Below are positions 23,812 through 28,933 of a DNA stretch of 29,039 nt, in pieces (position 1 is the stretch's first letter; every line of letters begins with the position of its first letter). The position numbers and the translations under genes were made by a program. The DNA comes from a virus, in IMG/VR virus record IMGVR_UViG_3300043410_000094, positions 1 to 29,039 of that record; one strand, 5' to 3'. The notes under the pieces were generated by a model that saw nothing but the letters and a program-made list of their open reading frames with translations, was not told the DNA's origin and searched no databases.

Positions 23812-24058
23812 CTTTGAGTTCCTTTAATTTCTTGTAATTGATTCGCCAAATCATGTGTTTAGAGCGAGTTTTGCTGTTCCATTGAAGTTGTAAACCCATG
23901 CGAAACACTAGACCATCGCGCACCATGCCAGTCATGTAACGGGTGATATTGCCAGCATCGTCGTTAAGCACGATGGCGATGTTCGTTGCGGTCAGTTCCA
24001 TATCCCGGCGCAAAACTTCCTGCATCCCTTCAATGATTTGACGGGCACGTTGTTTCAT
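23663..24058 (-). CDS. Putative winged-helix DNA-binding protein
   Basis: The frame is 131 residues. Residues 1-75 look like a small winged helix: a helix RARQIIEGMQEVL, then ELTATNIAIVLNDDAGNITRYMTGMVRDGLV (helix-turn-helix with a recognition helix ending R-D-G-L-V) and a wing (FRMGLQLQWNSKTRSKHMIWR). This pattern is common in phage regulators. From about residue 82 the DNA also encodes the zinc-ribbon gene in another frame, and this protein's tail (ASSGMHEMQNDKGIG onward) is not recognisable. It overlaps the upstream lipoprotein gene by ATGA. The DNA-binding role is inferred. Confidence 0.55.
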   Translation of the reverse strand: MKQRARQIIEGMQEVLRRDMELTATNIAIVLNDDAGNITRYMTGMVRDGLVFRMGLQLQWNSKTRSKHMIWRINYKKLKELKDAEAATMANQRASSGMHEMQNDKGIGSVQFDEIQNALVLVQRVSPRAVP

Positions 24059-24297
24059 TTCAACGACGAGGTGAATTTAGGTATGCAAGTCACTTCCACG
24101 ACTGAAGGGATCATGTGACCATTGACCTTTCGATTTGTAGTGATGACCATCGCCCTTGTGCCCGATCCTTCGCATTCATTGATTGCTGCAATGACCTGCA
24201 TCCGCGACATGGGCGACACTTCTTTATCGACAAGCAGCATCGACGTACCATCTGCTGCACAGCCTGTAAGCAATAAAGCAAGACAAAGCATTTTCAT
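24055..24297 (-). CDS. Small phage lipoprotein
   Basis: An 80-residue protein beginning MKMLCLALLLTGCAADG: a one-lysine n-region, a short hydrophobic core and the lipobox L10-T11-G12-C13, so C13 should be lipidated. Position +2 is Ala rather than Asp, consistent with outer-membrane sorting in enterobacteria. The mature part (PMSRMQVIAAINECEGSGTR, VVEVTCIPKF) has two further cysteines, C42 and C71, that could form a disulfide. Its ATG and stop overlap its neighbours by ATGA on both sides. An early-expressed envelope lipoprotein fits receptor masking or superinfection exclusion, as known for T5 Llp, but this is an inference. Confidence 0.7.
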   Translation of the reverse strand: MKMLCLALLLTGCAADGTSMLLVDKEVSPMSRMQVIAAINECEGSGTRAMVITTNRKVNGHMIPSVVEVTCIPKFTSSLK

Positions 24298-24557
24298 TTT
24301 GCCACCTGTATCAATGTTTCGCCCTGTTGCTGGCGGGCGCGGTTGAAGATTACTGTTATGTCGGTGTGGCTTGATTTGGTAGGCGTAAAATGCCCATCAA
24401 GGATGTAGAGATTTCGTTCCCGCAGGTACTTGATGCACTCTTTTCGCTGTTCATCGTATCGACGCGGATCGTGTGGCCTCCAGTTGTCAACAGGAATCAA
24501 ATCAGGCTGCAATGCGTCGTAAGTCATCATCCAGTTGATTGCGTCAGCTATTCTCAT
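24294..24557 (-). CDS. Hypothetical early protein
   Basis: An 87-residue protein read from ATG 24557, which is six bases after GGAGG; an ATG two codons upstream (24563) directly abuts the GGAGG and is less likely. The N-terminal half is a helix with an acidic, aromatic segment (RIADAINWMMTYDALQPDLI, NWRPHDPRRYDEQRKECIKY). The end has short strands (LYILDGHFTP, TDITVIFNRARQQ). No domain, signal peptide or membrane segment is recognised. It overlaps the upstream gene by 14 bases and the lipoprotein gene by ATGA. Confidence 0.6.
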   Translation of the reverse strand: MRIADAINWMMTYDALQPDLIPVDNWRPHDPRRYDEQRKECIKYLRERNLYILDGHFTPTKSSHTDITVIFNRARQQQGETLIQVAK

Positions 24558-24921
24558 CGTCATCCTCCGGTAGAAACCTGCGTCGAGCAGGGTTGTTTTG
24601 CCAAAAGTAAAGATTAAACCGAAAATTGCGGCGCTGTTCTGCTGTGATGGTGTTGGTGAAATAAGTTTGTGAATTGTCGTACATGGATTTAAGTAATTGT
24701 TTTTTAAACCGATCCCCTTCCATACCTAACAACTCAACAAAGTGCTGTGCGCCTTCCATTAGAAACATCATTGCATCGATGGCTTTGTCTTGTGCGACTT
24801 CGACCTTATGCCGTTCCGGGCCTTTGCGTTTGACCGGCTTTAGACACGCATCAAGCACCGCAAGACTTACGACATTCGCAAGCAACTGTGTGCAGGCTAC
24901 GGTTTGCGCCTCCTCATCCAT
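24544..24921 (-). CDS. Hypothetical early helical protein
   Basis: A 125-residue protein that is largely alpha-helical: VACTQLLANVVSLAVLDACL (2-30, mildly hydrophobic), a basic turn (KPVKRKGPERHKVEVAQDKA), then AIDAMMFLMEGAQHFVELLGM and FKKQLLKSMY. The segment A-[MI]-[DE]-F[LM]-----FVELLG[MI]----FK-QLLK is a recurrent pattern in phage early proteins of unknown function. The C-terminus is acidic (PEDDDENS). Its start overlaps the MazG-like gene by 8 bases (ATGGATGA). Confidence 0.6.
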   Translation of the reverse strand: MDEEAQTVACTQLLANVVSLAVLDACLKPVKRKGPERHKVEVAQDKAIDAMMFLMEGAQHFVELLGMEGDRFKKQLLKSMYDNSQTYFTNTITAEQRRNFRFNLYFWQNNPARRRFLPEDDDENS

Positions 24922-25222
24922 TGTCGTTTTCTTTCACAAAGATGCCGTCAACCATCTTGCCTTTGCGATAACGGATTTCCTGCCACACAAGATCGAGGCA
25001 TTCTTCGACTGGCATATCAATCTGCGCAGCAATGATGGTCAACACGACCATAATGTCGCCAATTGAATCAACGATTCGGTCTATGTCATTGCGAGCTACG
25101 CCAGCAGCAAGTTCGCCGGATTCCTCAAGCAGCTTTACGACTTGCGCTTGCAGGGTGCTACCTTTGACGAGGTTGCGATCATTTGCCCATTCACAAATTT
25201 TTCCGAAATAATCGTAGTCCAT
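24914..25222 (-). CDS. MazG-like NTP pyrophosphohydrolase
   Basis: A 102-residue all-alpha protein. It carries the nucleotide pyrophosphohydrolase signature of the MazG superfamily: KLLEESGELAAGV with E33, E34 and E37, followed by RIVDSIGDIMVVLTII with D52 and D56, which together hold the Mg2+-diphosphate. Such enzymes cleave NTPs or dNTPs to monophosphates; phage versions may alter the nucleotide pool or (p)ppGpp signalling, as proposed for other phages. GAGGAACAACA precedes the ATG. It is the first gene after a 111-base spacer, so it may start a translational subgroup. Confidence 0.8.
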   Translation of the reverse strand: MDYDYFGKICEWANDRNLVKGSTLQAQVVKLLEESGELAAGVARNDIDRIVDSIGDIMVVLTIIAAQIDMPVEECLDLVWQEIRYRKGKMVDGIFVKENDNG

Positions 25223-25333
25223 TGTTGTTCCTCAAATTGGTGGGGTACTTGTTGTGTTAGCCCGATTTTGCAAGGCAAGTTTGCATATCGGTTGTCCTAC
25301 TGCCGGGATTGCTAACCAACTTTCCCCCGTTGA

Positions 25334-25591
25334 TCAGAAAGGAATCGAATCTTCCATGTCGGACAAATCGCCGGGATCAGCCTTTTTCTTTTTAGGCTGG
25401 TCTTTGTTTTTGTGTTGCATTGAGCAAGACATAAACTTGCCTTTAGCGCCTTCACGAATCCATGCACTAACCCATACAGGTTCGCCGTTCATGTCCAAGC
25501 CATCGCCACGATAGTCGGGATGGTTGTCTGCCTCTTTTTTCAAGTTCTTGAACAGCGTGAACGAACCGGGTTTTGGTATGTAAGCCATCAT
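25334..25591 (-). CDS. Small protein with SSB-like C-terminal tip
   Basis: An 85-residue protein (84 if ATG 25588 is used; AAGGAAG suits either). The first 55 residues are strand-rich (GEPVWVSAWIREGAKGKFMS), like small OB-type or DUF736-like phage proteins. Residues 60-72 are basic (NKDQPKKKKADPG). The end MEDSIPF matches the acidic-hydrophobic tip (D-D-[ID]-P-F) of bacterial SSB, which recruits recombination and replication proteins. It lies next to the exonuclease and ERF genes, so a single-strand-DNA or SSB-mimic role is likely but unproven. Its ATG overlaps the exonuclease stop by ATGA. Confidence 0.6.
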   Translation of the reverse strand: MMAYIPKPGSFTLFKNLKKEADNHPDYRGDGLDMNGEPVWVSAWIREGAKGKFMSCSMQHKNKDQPKKKKADPGDLSDMEDSIPF

Positions 25592-26202
25592 TTCTTCCTT
25601 ATGTTGTCAATCATTTCATTTACTTCGGACAGGAACTGCGTTACTGCTGCTTCGATTTCCTCGATGCGCTTGTCATCGCGGTCGAACCTATGCACAAACA
25701 ACTGTAGATCGTCAGGCAAACGCGGATCGTATGACACAAAGTCGCACCATTCCCGACCGGTGCAAGCCATTTGCCACAGCATCTGATTTTCGTACTGCTT
25801 GGGTTGTTTCTTGTCAATCAGCGTTTGCAGGTGCGTAGCCGTCTTAGGGCACTTGATTTCCACTAAGCCATTGGTAGACACCAGTCCATCAGGTGAAGCT
25901 GCGCCGCGCTCAATCGTCGGATGCAGCACGATTCCGATTTCGTCCACCGTCCAATCGCAAGCGAGTTCGTACTCGGCGCGGGCAAACTTTTCTTGTTCCG
26001 TTCCCCATTGCATTGCAGCATTGGTGAAGCCGGATTCCTGCGGCTGTTCCGTCAGAATCTCAGCCACAATCTGCGCCCTGTAATCCCGATAAGCTGCTGT
26101 GGTCTTGGATGCCATCACATCGTTGATTCGGCTGGCTGTGACCTTACCGGCGCGGGCGGCAAGCCATTCGGGACTACCCTGCGGCATTGACAAAACTTTC
26201 AT
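25588..26202 (-). CDS. YqaJ/lambda-exonuclease-family nuclease
   Basis: A 204-residue protein of the YqaJ-type viral recombinase nucleases (a PD-(D/E)xK fold). It shows QGSPEWLAARAGKVTAS near 8-24, WGTEQEKFARAEYE near 66-79, and the catalytic core GAASPDGLVSTNGLVEIKCP with D105, E115 and K117. Known function of the family: it resects one strand of double-stranded DNA ends, making 3' overhangs for an annealing protein. It is directly downstream of, and coupled by ATGA to, the ERF annealing gene, a two-component recombination pair. Lambda Exo is 226 residues, so the length is normal. Confidence 0.9.
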   Translation of the reverse strand: MKVLSMPQGSPEWLAARAGKVTASRINDVMASKTTAAYRDYRAQIVAEILTEQPQESGFTNAAMQWGTEQEKFARAEYELACDWTVDEIGIVLHPTIERGAASPDGLVSTNGLVEIKCPKTATHLQTLIDKKQPKQYENQMLWQMACTGREWCDFVSYDPRLPDDLQLFVHRFDRDDKRIEEIEAAVTQFLSEVNEMIDNIRKK

Positions 26203-26786
26203 GCTTCCCCCAGTTCTGCCTTGCGGGAATTCTTGGCGGCGACAATTGCTGTCATGGCTTCGTTATCGTTAACTTCTTTGGCGGATTTATAGGCGACCGT
26301 ATAAGCCGTTTTCAGCGCATCCTGTGTGGTAACTGCAGCGATAGCGTCCAAGTGCGTGTTGAGCGTTTCTAAGCGTTTCTGAGGGGCATTCTTACCGCTT
26401 GCCGCATTGCCGTCATCGTCCTCGGGGGCGACACCGCAGGCAGCGGCAAGGCTGTACCGGCGGGCATACGTCAAGGCGCTTCCGTAGCCTTGGGCATCAG
26501 CCTTGCTGACCGGCAGGTTAAGCACCCCACAGGACAGCCACTCACCGGAGGCGTGAAGCAGGATCGTTTCGACGCGCACTTCGTCCTTGTCGGATGGCTC
26601 GACCCGCTGAATGTAGCTCAACCCGCATTGACCAAAGGCGGGACGGATGGCCTCAACCACCGAGGACAGATCGGCGTACTTGGATTTGAAGAAAGGATTG
26701 TTACTATCCTTGATTGCGCCCTTGATGTTCATTTGCGCCATTGCCAGCGCGGTCGCAAGATTTGCGATGGATTCGGATTTGTTCAT
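26199..26786 (-). CDS. erf: ERF-family single-strand annealing protein
   Basis: A 195-residue protein from ATG 26786, near P22 Erf at 204; an open frame 35 codons upstream is not used because GGGGG lies seven bases before ATG 26786. The family signature is present: ALAMAQMNIKGAIKDSNNPF then FKSKYADLSSVVEAIRPAFG, then GLSYIQRV, LLHASGEWLSCGVLNLPV and GYGSALTYARRYSLAAACGV (G-[SA]-A-L-T-Y-A-R-R-Y-[SA]-L), followed by PEDDDGN. Known role: annealing of complementary strands in recombination and circularisation. It works with the exonuclease coupled downstream. Confidence 0.93.
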   Translation of the reverse strand: MNKSESIANLATALAMAQMNIKGAIKDSNNPFFKSKYADLSSVVEAIRPAFGQCGLSYIQRVEPSDKDEVRVETILLHASGEWLSCGVLNLPVSKADAQGYGSALTYARRYSLAAACGVAPEDDDGNAASGKNAPQKRLETLNTHLDAIAAVTTQDALKTAYTVAYKSAKEVNDNEAMTAIVAAKNSRKAELGEA

Positions 26787-26857
26787 GCCAATACCCCCGT
26801 AACGATCAGTAAAAAAATGATGGTGAAGCCAATAGCTACTGCGCGGTCGCCGCTCAT
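26783..26857 (-). CDS. 24-residue membrane microprotein
   Basis: A frame of 24 codons, MSGDRAVAIGFTIIFLLIVT then GVLA, between the cysteine-rich gene and erf. The N-terminus is short and charged, followed by a single hydrophobic helix of about 17 residues. GGAGGCTTGGAAT is a strong ribosome-binding site. Its ATG overlaps the upstream stop as ATGA (26857-26854) and its own stop overlaps the erf ATG as ATGA (26786-26783), so it fills the gap exactly. It could instead be a leader that carries ribosomes to erf, the protein being incidental. Function is unknown. Confidence 0.5.
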   Translation of the reverse strand: MSGDRAVAIGFTIIFLLIVTGVLA

Positions 26858-27147
26858 ATTCCAAGCCTCCGATTAGCACGTTCGTATTCAATATCGCCTA
26901 CATCAATCCACCGTTCCCATTCGCGGGATTTCATTTCGCGGTCGGCATCAATTTCTTCTTGAGTAGCGGTGCGGCGAAAGTGGATGCCTTCAGGTTTGCA
27001 AGTACCCCAATCAAGTCGCTCTGTATTGCAAAAGATAGGGAGGAATTTTCCCGTCACAGCCGACACAACAACTTTGCGATGGCAGGTGCTTGCTTCGGGG
27101 TTGTCGGGGTTGAGGCGAAATGATGAGCAGTCTTTGCAGAGATTCAT
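26854..27147 (-). CDS. Cysteine-rich zinc-binding-type early protein
   Basis: A 97-residue protein from ATG 27147 with AAAGGAACAACC upstream; the frame is open 46 codons earlier, but that part overlaps another gene and is not conserved-looking. Cysteines C4-x2-C7, C22, C40 and C50 (MNLCKDCSSFRL, ASTCHRK, FCNTERLDWGTC) give a four- or five-Cys metal site like the small C-x2-C...C...C proteins seen in many phage early operons. The C-terminal half is charged (TQEEIDADREMKSREWERWI). Its stop overlaps the microprotein ATG by ATGA. Function is unknown. Confidence 0.7.
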   Translation of the reverse strand: MNLCKDCSSFRLNPDNPEASTCHRKVVVSAVTGKFLPIFCNTERLDWGTCKPEGIHFRRTATQEEIDADREMKSREWERWIDVGDIEYERANRRLGI

Positions 27148-27157
27148 GGTTGTTCCT

Positions 27158-27427
27158 TTAAGCAAGCAGTTCGCAAGTGGCGATGCGTTTTTTTGCACCG
27201 ATCTGCTGAGTGGCAAAATACTTGCCGTTGAATGCTTGGCGTTTTGCACCGGTGCGCGATTGTTGATAGTTAGGTGTCTCACCATCGATAAGTAACACTT
27301 CTTTCACCTGCGCCATCGCATCCGATACTCGTTCAGCAGCAGCTACGATCTGCACGCTGCGCCATCCGGCGGGTGTCTTGACGCTAGATTGATATTTGAT
27401 CTTTACAAGCTCTTGAGTAGTAGTCAT
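27158..27427 (-). CDS. Small hypothetical early protein
   Basis: An 89-residue protein starting MTTTQELVKIKYQSSVKTPA. It seems to be a small alpha/beta protein: strand KIKYQSSV, strand RSVQIVAAAERVSDA-helix, strand KEVLLIDGE and a basic tail (RTGAKRQAFNGKYFATQQIG). AGGAGACAACAA gives a textbook ribosome-binding site, part of a leader repeated upstream of another gene (see the repeat entries). It has no cysteine cluster, signal peptide or recognised family. Confidence 0.65.
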   Translation of the reverse strand: MTTTQELVKIKYQSSVKTPAGWRSVQIVAAAERVSDAMAQVKEVLLIDGETPNYQQSRTGAKRQAFNGKYFATQQIGAKKRIATCELLA

Positions 27428-27472
27428 TTGTTGTCTCCTGTTGTTGTCAATTAGTGGGGGCTTGCGCCCCCT
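27425..27472 (-). repeat. Leader repeat copy A with GNRA hairpin
   Basis: The transcript reads (minus strand) GGGGGC-GCAA-GCCCCC, a 6-bp stem with a GCAA tetraloop at 27471-27456, then CACTAATTGACAACAACAGG and AGACAACAAATG including the start codon. It matches copy B (27692-27739) at 46 of 48 bases. No U-run follows the hairpin, so it is not a classical terminator. Confidence 0.8.
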
Positions 27473-27478
27473 GTTTCA

Positions 27479-27694
27479 TTAGTATTTTGAGATTTGATAT
27501 TTATAACGAGTTGTCAGTTCAACCATGCGTTTTCTAGCAGACTGATAATCCGGATAGAAAATTGGCCTACTGGTATCTTGCAGGTCGTCTGCATCGCGCT
27601 CAGAATCCGGTAAGCCAGTTACTTCATTGAAAACCAACCATGTACTGTCTGCCTGTTGCTCCATGCTTGCAAATTTGTTTGAATAAGTTTTCAT
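27479..27694 (-). CDS. Small hypothetical early protein
   Basis: A 71-residue protein from ATG 27694; the frame is open 57 codons farther upstream, but that part runs antisense-like through the repeat and the next gene. It starts MKTYSNKFASMEQQADSTWL and continues FNEVTGLPDSERDADDLQDT, then PIFYPDYQSARKRMVELTTR. The sequence is polar and helix-rich, with no recognised domain. GGAGACAACAA upstream is part of the repeated leader, and a GNRA hairpin lies 8-23 bases after its stop in the next leader copy. Confidence 0.6.
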   Translation of the reverse strand: MKTYSNKFASMEQQADSTWLVFNEVTGLPDSERDADDLQDTSRPIFYPDYQSARKRMVELTTRYKYQISKY

Positions 27695-27739
27695 TTGTTG
27701 TCTCCTATTGTTGTCAATTAGCGGGGGCTTGCGCCCCCT
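27692..27739 (-). repeat. Leader repeat copy B with GNRA hairpin
   Basis: The same unit as copy A with two substitutions: hairpin GGGGGC-GCAA-GCCCCC at 27738-27723, then CTAATTGACAACAATAGG and AGACAACAAATG. It starts 4 bases after the stop of the gene at 27744-28010. Confidence 0.8.
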
Positions 27740-27743
27740 TGTG

Positions 27744-28010
27744 TTAGTTAGCTTGCACTTTGGCAATACGTTCTTTTGCAGTCTTGTATGCCCACAATGT
27801 AGCGGCATCTTGACTAGCAAATGATTTGCTGCGTTGTTGCACACCAAACTCTTTCCACTCACCATTCACTCGGCGAGTGTTTTGCACATAAGCGCGAAAG
27901 TCTGTGCCGTTGTCACAGAACACAACGGCATATCCAATTTCACGACCTTTGAAATCTTTCTTACCTGTGGTTAGAAAGTTTGCTATCGGGTTGCTGTAGG
28001 TGGTTTGCAT
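27744..28010 (-). CDS. Small hypothetical early protein, first gene of the leftward operon
   Basis: An 88-residue protein from ATG 28010 with GGAGACACAA upstream; an ATG eight codons earlier (28034) lies in the leader and has no ribosome-binding site. The centre is strand-rich (IGYAVVFCDNGTDFRAYVQN, GEWKEFGVQQRSKSF), and the C-terminus is a helix (AATLWAYKTAKERIAKVQAN). It resembles small beta-sheet early phage proteins, but no family can be named. It should be the most promoter-proximal product of the leftward transcript. Confidence 0.6.
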   Translation of the reverse strand: MQTTYSNPIANFLTTGKKDFKGREIGYAVVFCDNGTDFRAYVQNTRRVNGEWKEFGVQQRSKSFASQDAATLWAYKTAKERIAKVQAN

Positions 28011-28037
28011 TTGTGTCTCCTTTGTTGTTGTCAATTA
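28008..28037 (-). repeat. Partial third leader copy, no hairpin
   Basis: On the minus strand TAATTGACAACAACAAAGGA then GACACAAATG: the leader part of repeats A and B without the GNRA hairpin. The 13-base core TAATTGACAACAA is identical in all three copies. Confidence 0.65.
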
Positions 28038-28058
28038 CTGCAAAACGAACTTTACACA

Positions 28059-28086
28059 GTTATTGGCTTTGTTACGAAAGTTGCAA
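28059..28086 (-). promoter_or_regulatory. Candidate leftward early promoter
   Basis: On the minus strand TTGCAA (28086-28081), a 16-base spacer, then AATAAC (28064-28059). Each box matches the sigma-70 consensus at four of six positions. It lies about 50 bases before the first leftward ATG. TTGACA at 28126-28121 with TACAAT at 28098-28093 is an alternative, but its 22-base spacing is too long. Confidence 0.35.
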
Positions 28087-28105
28087 AGGAAAATTGTAAA
28101 GAAAT

Positions 28106-28171
28106 GTTAACCACTTTTATTGTCAAGTTAACTTACCAAATTGCTCTATAATTTGCTTTGCAAGTTACCTT
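28106..28171. promoter_or_regulatory. Candidate operator array in the divergent control region
   Basis: The core GTTAAC occurs at 28106-28111 and 28127-28132 (21 bases apart, two helical turns), and GTTACC at 28164-28169. The middle one lies in the perfect palindrome AAGTTAACTT (28125-28134). A direct repeat CAAGTTAACTTACC (28124-28137) / CAAGTTACCTTACA (28161-28174) matches at 12 of 14 bases. The last site touches the cro ribosome-binding site. Likely binding sites for the Cro-like protein. Confidence 0.5.
28120..28152 (+). promoter_or_regulatory. Candidate rightward early promoter for cro
   Basis: A perfect TATAAT at 28147-28152 lies 31 bases before ATG 28184. The best upstream hexamer is TTGTCA (28120-28125), but the 21-base spacing is too long for a strong sigma-70 site; no good -35 exists at 16-18 bases. 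The -10 is flanked by the operator-like repeats, so regulation by the Cro-like protein is likely. Confidence 0.5.
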
Positions 28172-28183
28172 ACAGGAGGCAGT

Positions 28184-28405
28184 ATGGACGTTAAGCAAGC
28201 AGAGGCACACTTTGGAAGCCGTAGGAAGCTGGCAGAGGCGTTAGGCATCACTTCTCAGGCAATTAGCCAGTGGGTCAAGCGCAAACAGATACCGGAAGGC
28301 ATAGCGTACAAGCTAGAAGTCATTACCGGCGGCGCTTTGAAGGTCAATCCGAATGACTATATTTCCGTCAAGCAAATGGTGGCAGAGATCGTCCCACAGC
28401 AATGA
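28184..28405 (+). CDS. Cro-like repressor (helix-turn-helix)
   Basis: A 73-residue protein of the P22-Cro type: MDVKQAEAHFGSRRKLAEAL, GITSQAISQWVKRKQIPEGI, then AYKLEVITGGALKVNPNDY. The HTH spans about 12-37, with the recognition helix SQAISQWVK. The segment IPE--AY-LE-[IV]T-GALK matches P22 Cro closely (61 residues there). AGGAGG seven bases upstream is an excellent ribosome-binding site. It is the first rightward gene after the control region and should bind the GTTAAC-type sites there. No CI partner is present in this window. Its stop overlaps the next ATG as ATGA. Confidence 0.85.
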   Translation: MDVKQAEAHFGSRRKLAEALGITSQAISQWVKRKQIPEGIAYKLEVITGGALKVNPNDYISVKQMVAEIVPQQ

Positions 28406-28815
28406 GAACGGCCTACGAGACACAAGCCGACACGGACAGAGAGAATGCCATTGCCGAACGGTTTGCGTTTGCGTGGGGCTGTAAATTCGTTTCTATGCCT
28501 CGGTTCTATCCTGTGGATAAATTGATCTTAAAGGACAAGCCGCGGGCGTGGGCTGAGATAAAACGCCGTTACCGTAGTTTGCGCCAGTATCCCGACGTTT
28601 GGCTAAGTCTGCATAAGACCATCTACGGTCAACAAATGTCACAGGTCACAGGACTGCCGTTCTTTTTCCTAGTGCAGTTTGATGATTGTCATGCGTACAC
28701 AGAGATAGCTGGCAAGTATCCGGTGGGCTACGGCGGCAGGAAGGACAGGGGGGACTGGCAGGACATGGAAGCGTGTATCGAAATACCTGTTGACAAGTGG
28801 AAAGTTCTCAAATAA
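28402..28815 (+). CDS. PD-(D/E)xK-like nuclease-fold protein
   Basis: A 137-residue protein with YPVDKLILKDKPRAWAEIKR near 36-55: a D39 in a strand, then E52-x-K54, the arrangement of PD-(D/E)xK nucleases. It continues YPDVWLSLHKTIYGQQMSQV and FFFLVQFDD, then GGRKDRGDWQDMEACIEIPV. The same order (EVK-like motif, YP---[IV]SLHK, PFF-VV, GGRKDRGD-QD-EP--[IEH]IP) is found in small phage proteins of unknown function. Nuclease activity, perhaps resolvase- or end-processing-like, is inferred; the family has inactive members too. It is coupled to cro by ATGA and is the last gene before the structured terminator. Confidence 0.65.
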   Translation: MRTAYETQADTDRENAIAERFAFAWGCKFVSMPRFYPVDKLILKDKPRAWAEIKRRYRSLRQYPDVWLSLHKTIYGQQMSQVTGLPFFFLVQFDDCHAYTEIAGKYPVGYGGRKDRGDWQDMEACIEIPVDKWKVLK

Positions 28816-28843
28816 TGTGTCGGTGTCCGAGAGAAAGATCGGC

Positions 28844-28933
28844 CGCGTGTGGAAGCGCGAATAGCAGAACGAAGAACCCCTTAGCATGGGTTTCGGTTGT
28901 TCGGAGTTTGTTCTGCTGCTCCCTTCCACCGCG
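28844..28933 (+). ncRNA. Candidate structured RNA: long imperfect hairpin before the terminator
   Basis: Two nested helices: CGCG-T-GTGGAAG (28844-28855) pairs with CTTCCAC-CGCG (28923-28933) as 11 bp with one bulge, and AGCAGAACGAA (28863-28873) pairs with TTTGTTCTGCT (28907-28917) as 11 bp including one G-U. The 33-base apical region (28874-28906) contains the 5' arm of the terminator described next. No tRNA or known riboswitch was recognised. Possible roles are antiterminator, processing site or stable small RNA. Confidence 0.5.

Noticed and set aside
24674-26876. Several rightward frames of 75-130 codons opposite the leftward operon.
   Set aside because: They lie antisense to genes with recognisable families (MazG, exonuclease, ERF) or strong coupling. 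They lack ribosome-binding sites and domain patterns.
27456-27471. GGGGGC/GCCCCC hairpins at 27456-27471 and 27723-27738 as intrinsic terminators.
   Set aside because: Neither is followed by a U-run on either strand. The transcript continues into the next gene's ribosome-binding site. They are reported as GNRA leader hairpins instead.
28816-28870. Possible tRNA-Ser-like start (GGTGTCCGAG followed by GTGTGGAAGCGCG) downstream of the nuclease-like gene.
   Set aside because: The anticodon-like helix gives an 8-base or 6-base loop, not 7. There is no T-arm (GTTCRA) and no acceptor stem that closes. The bases instead form the long hairpin described.
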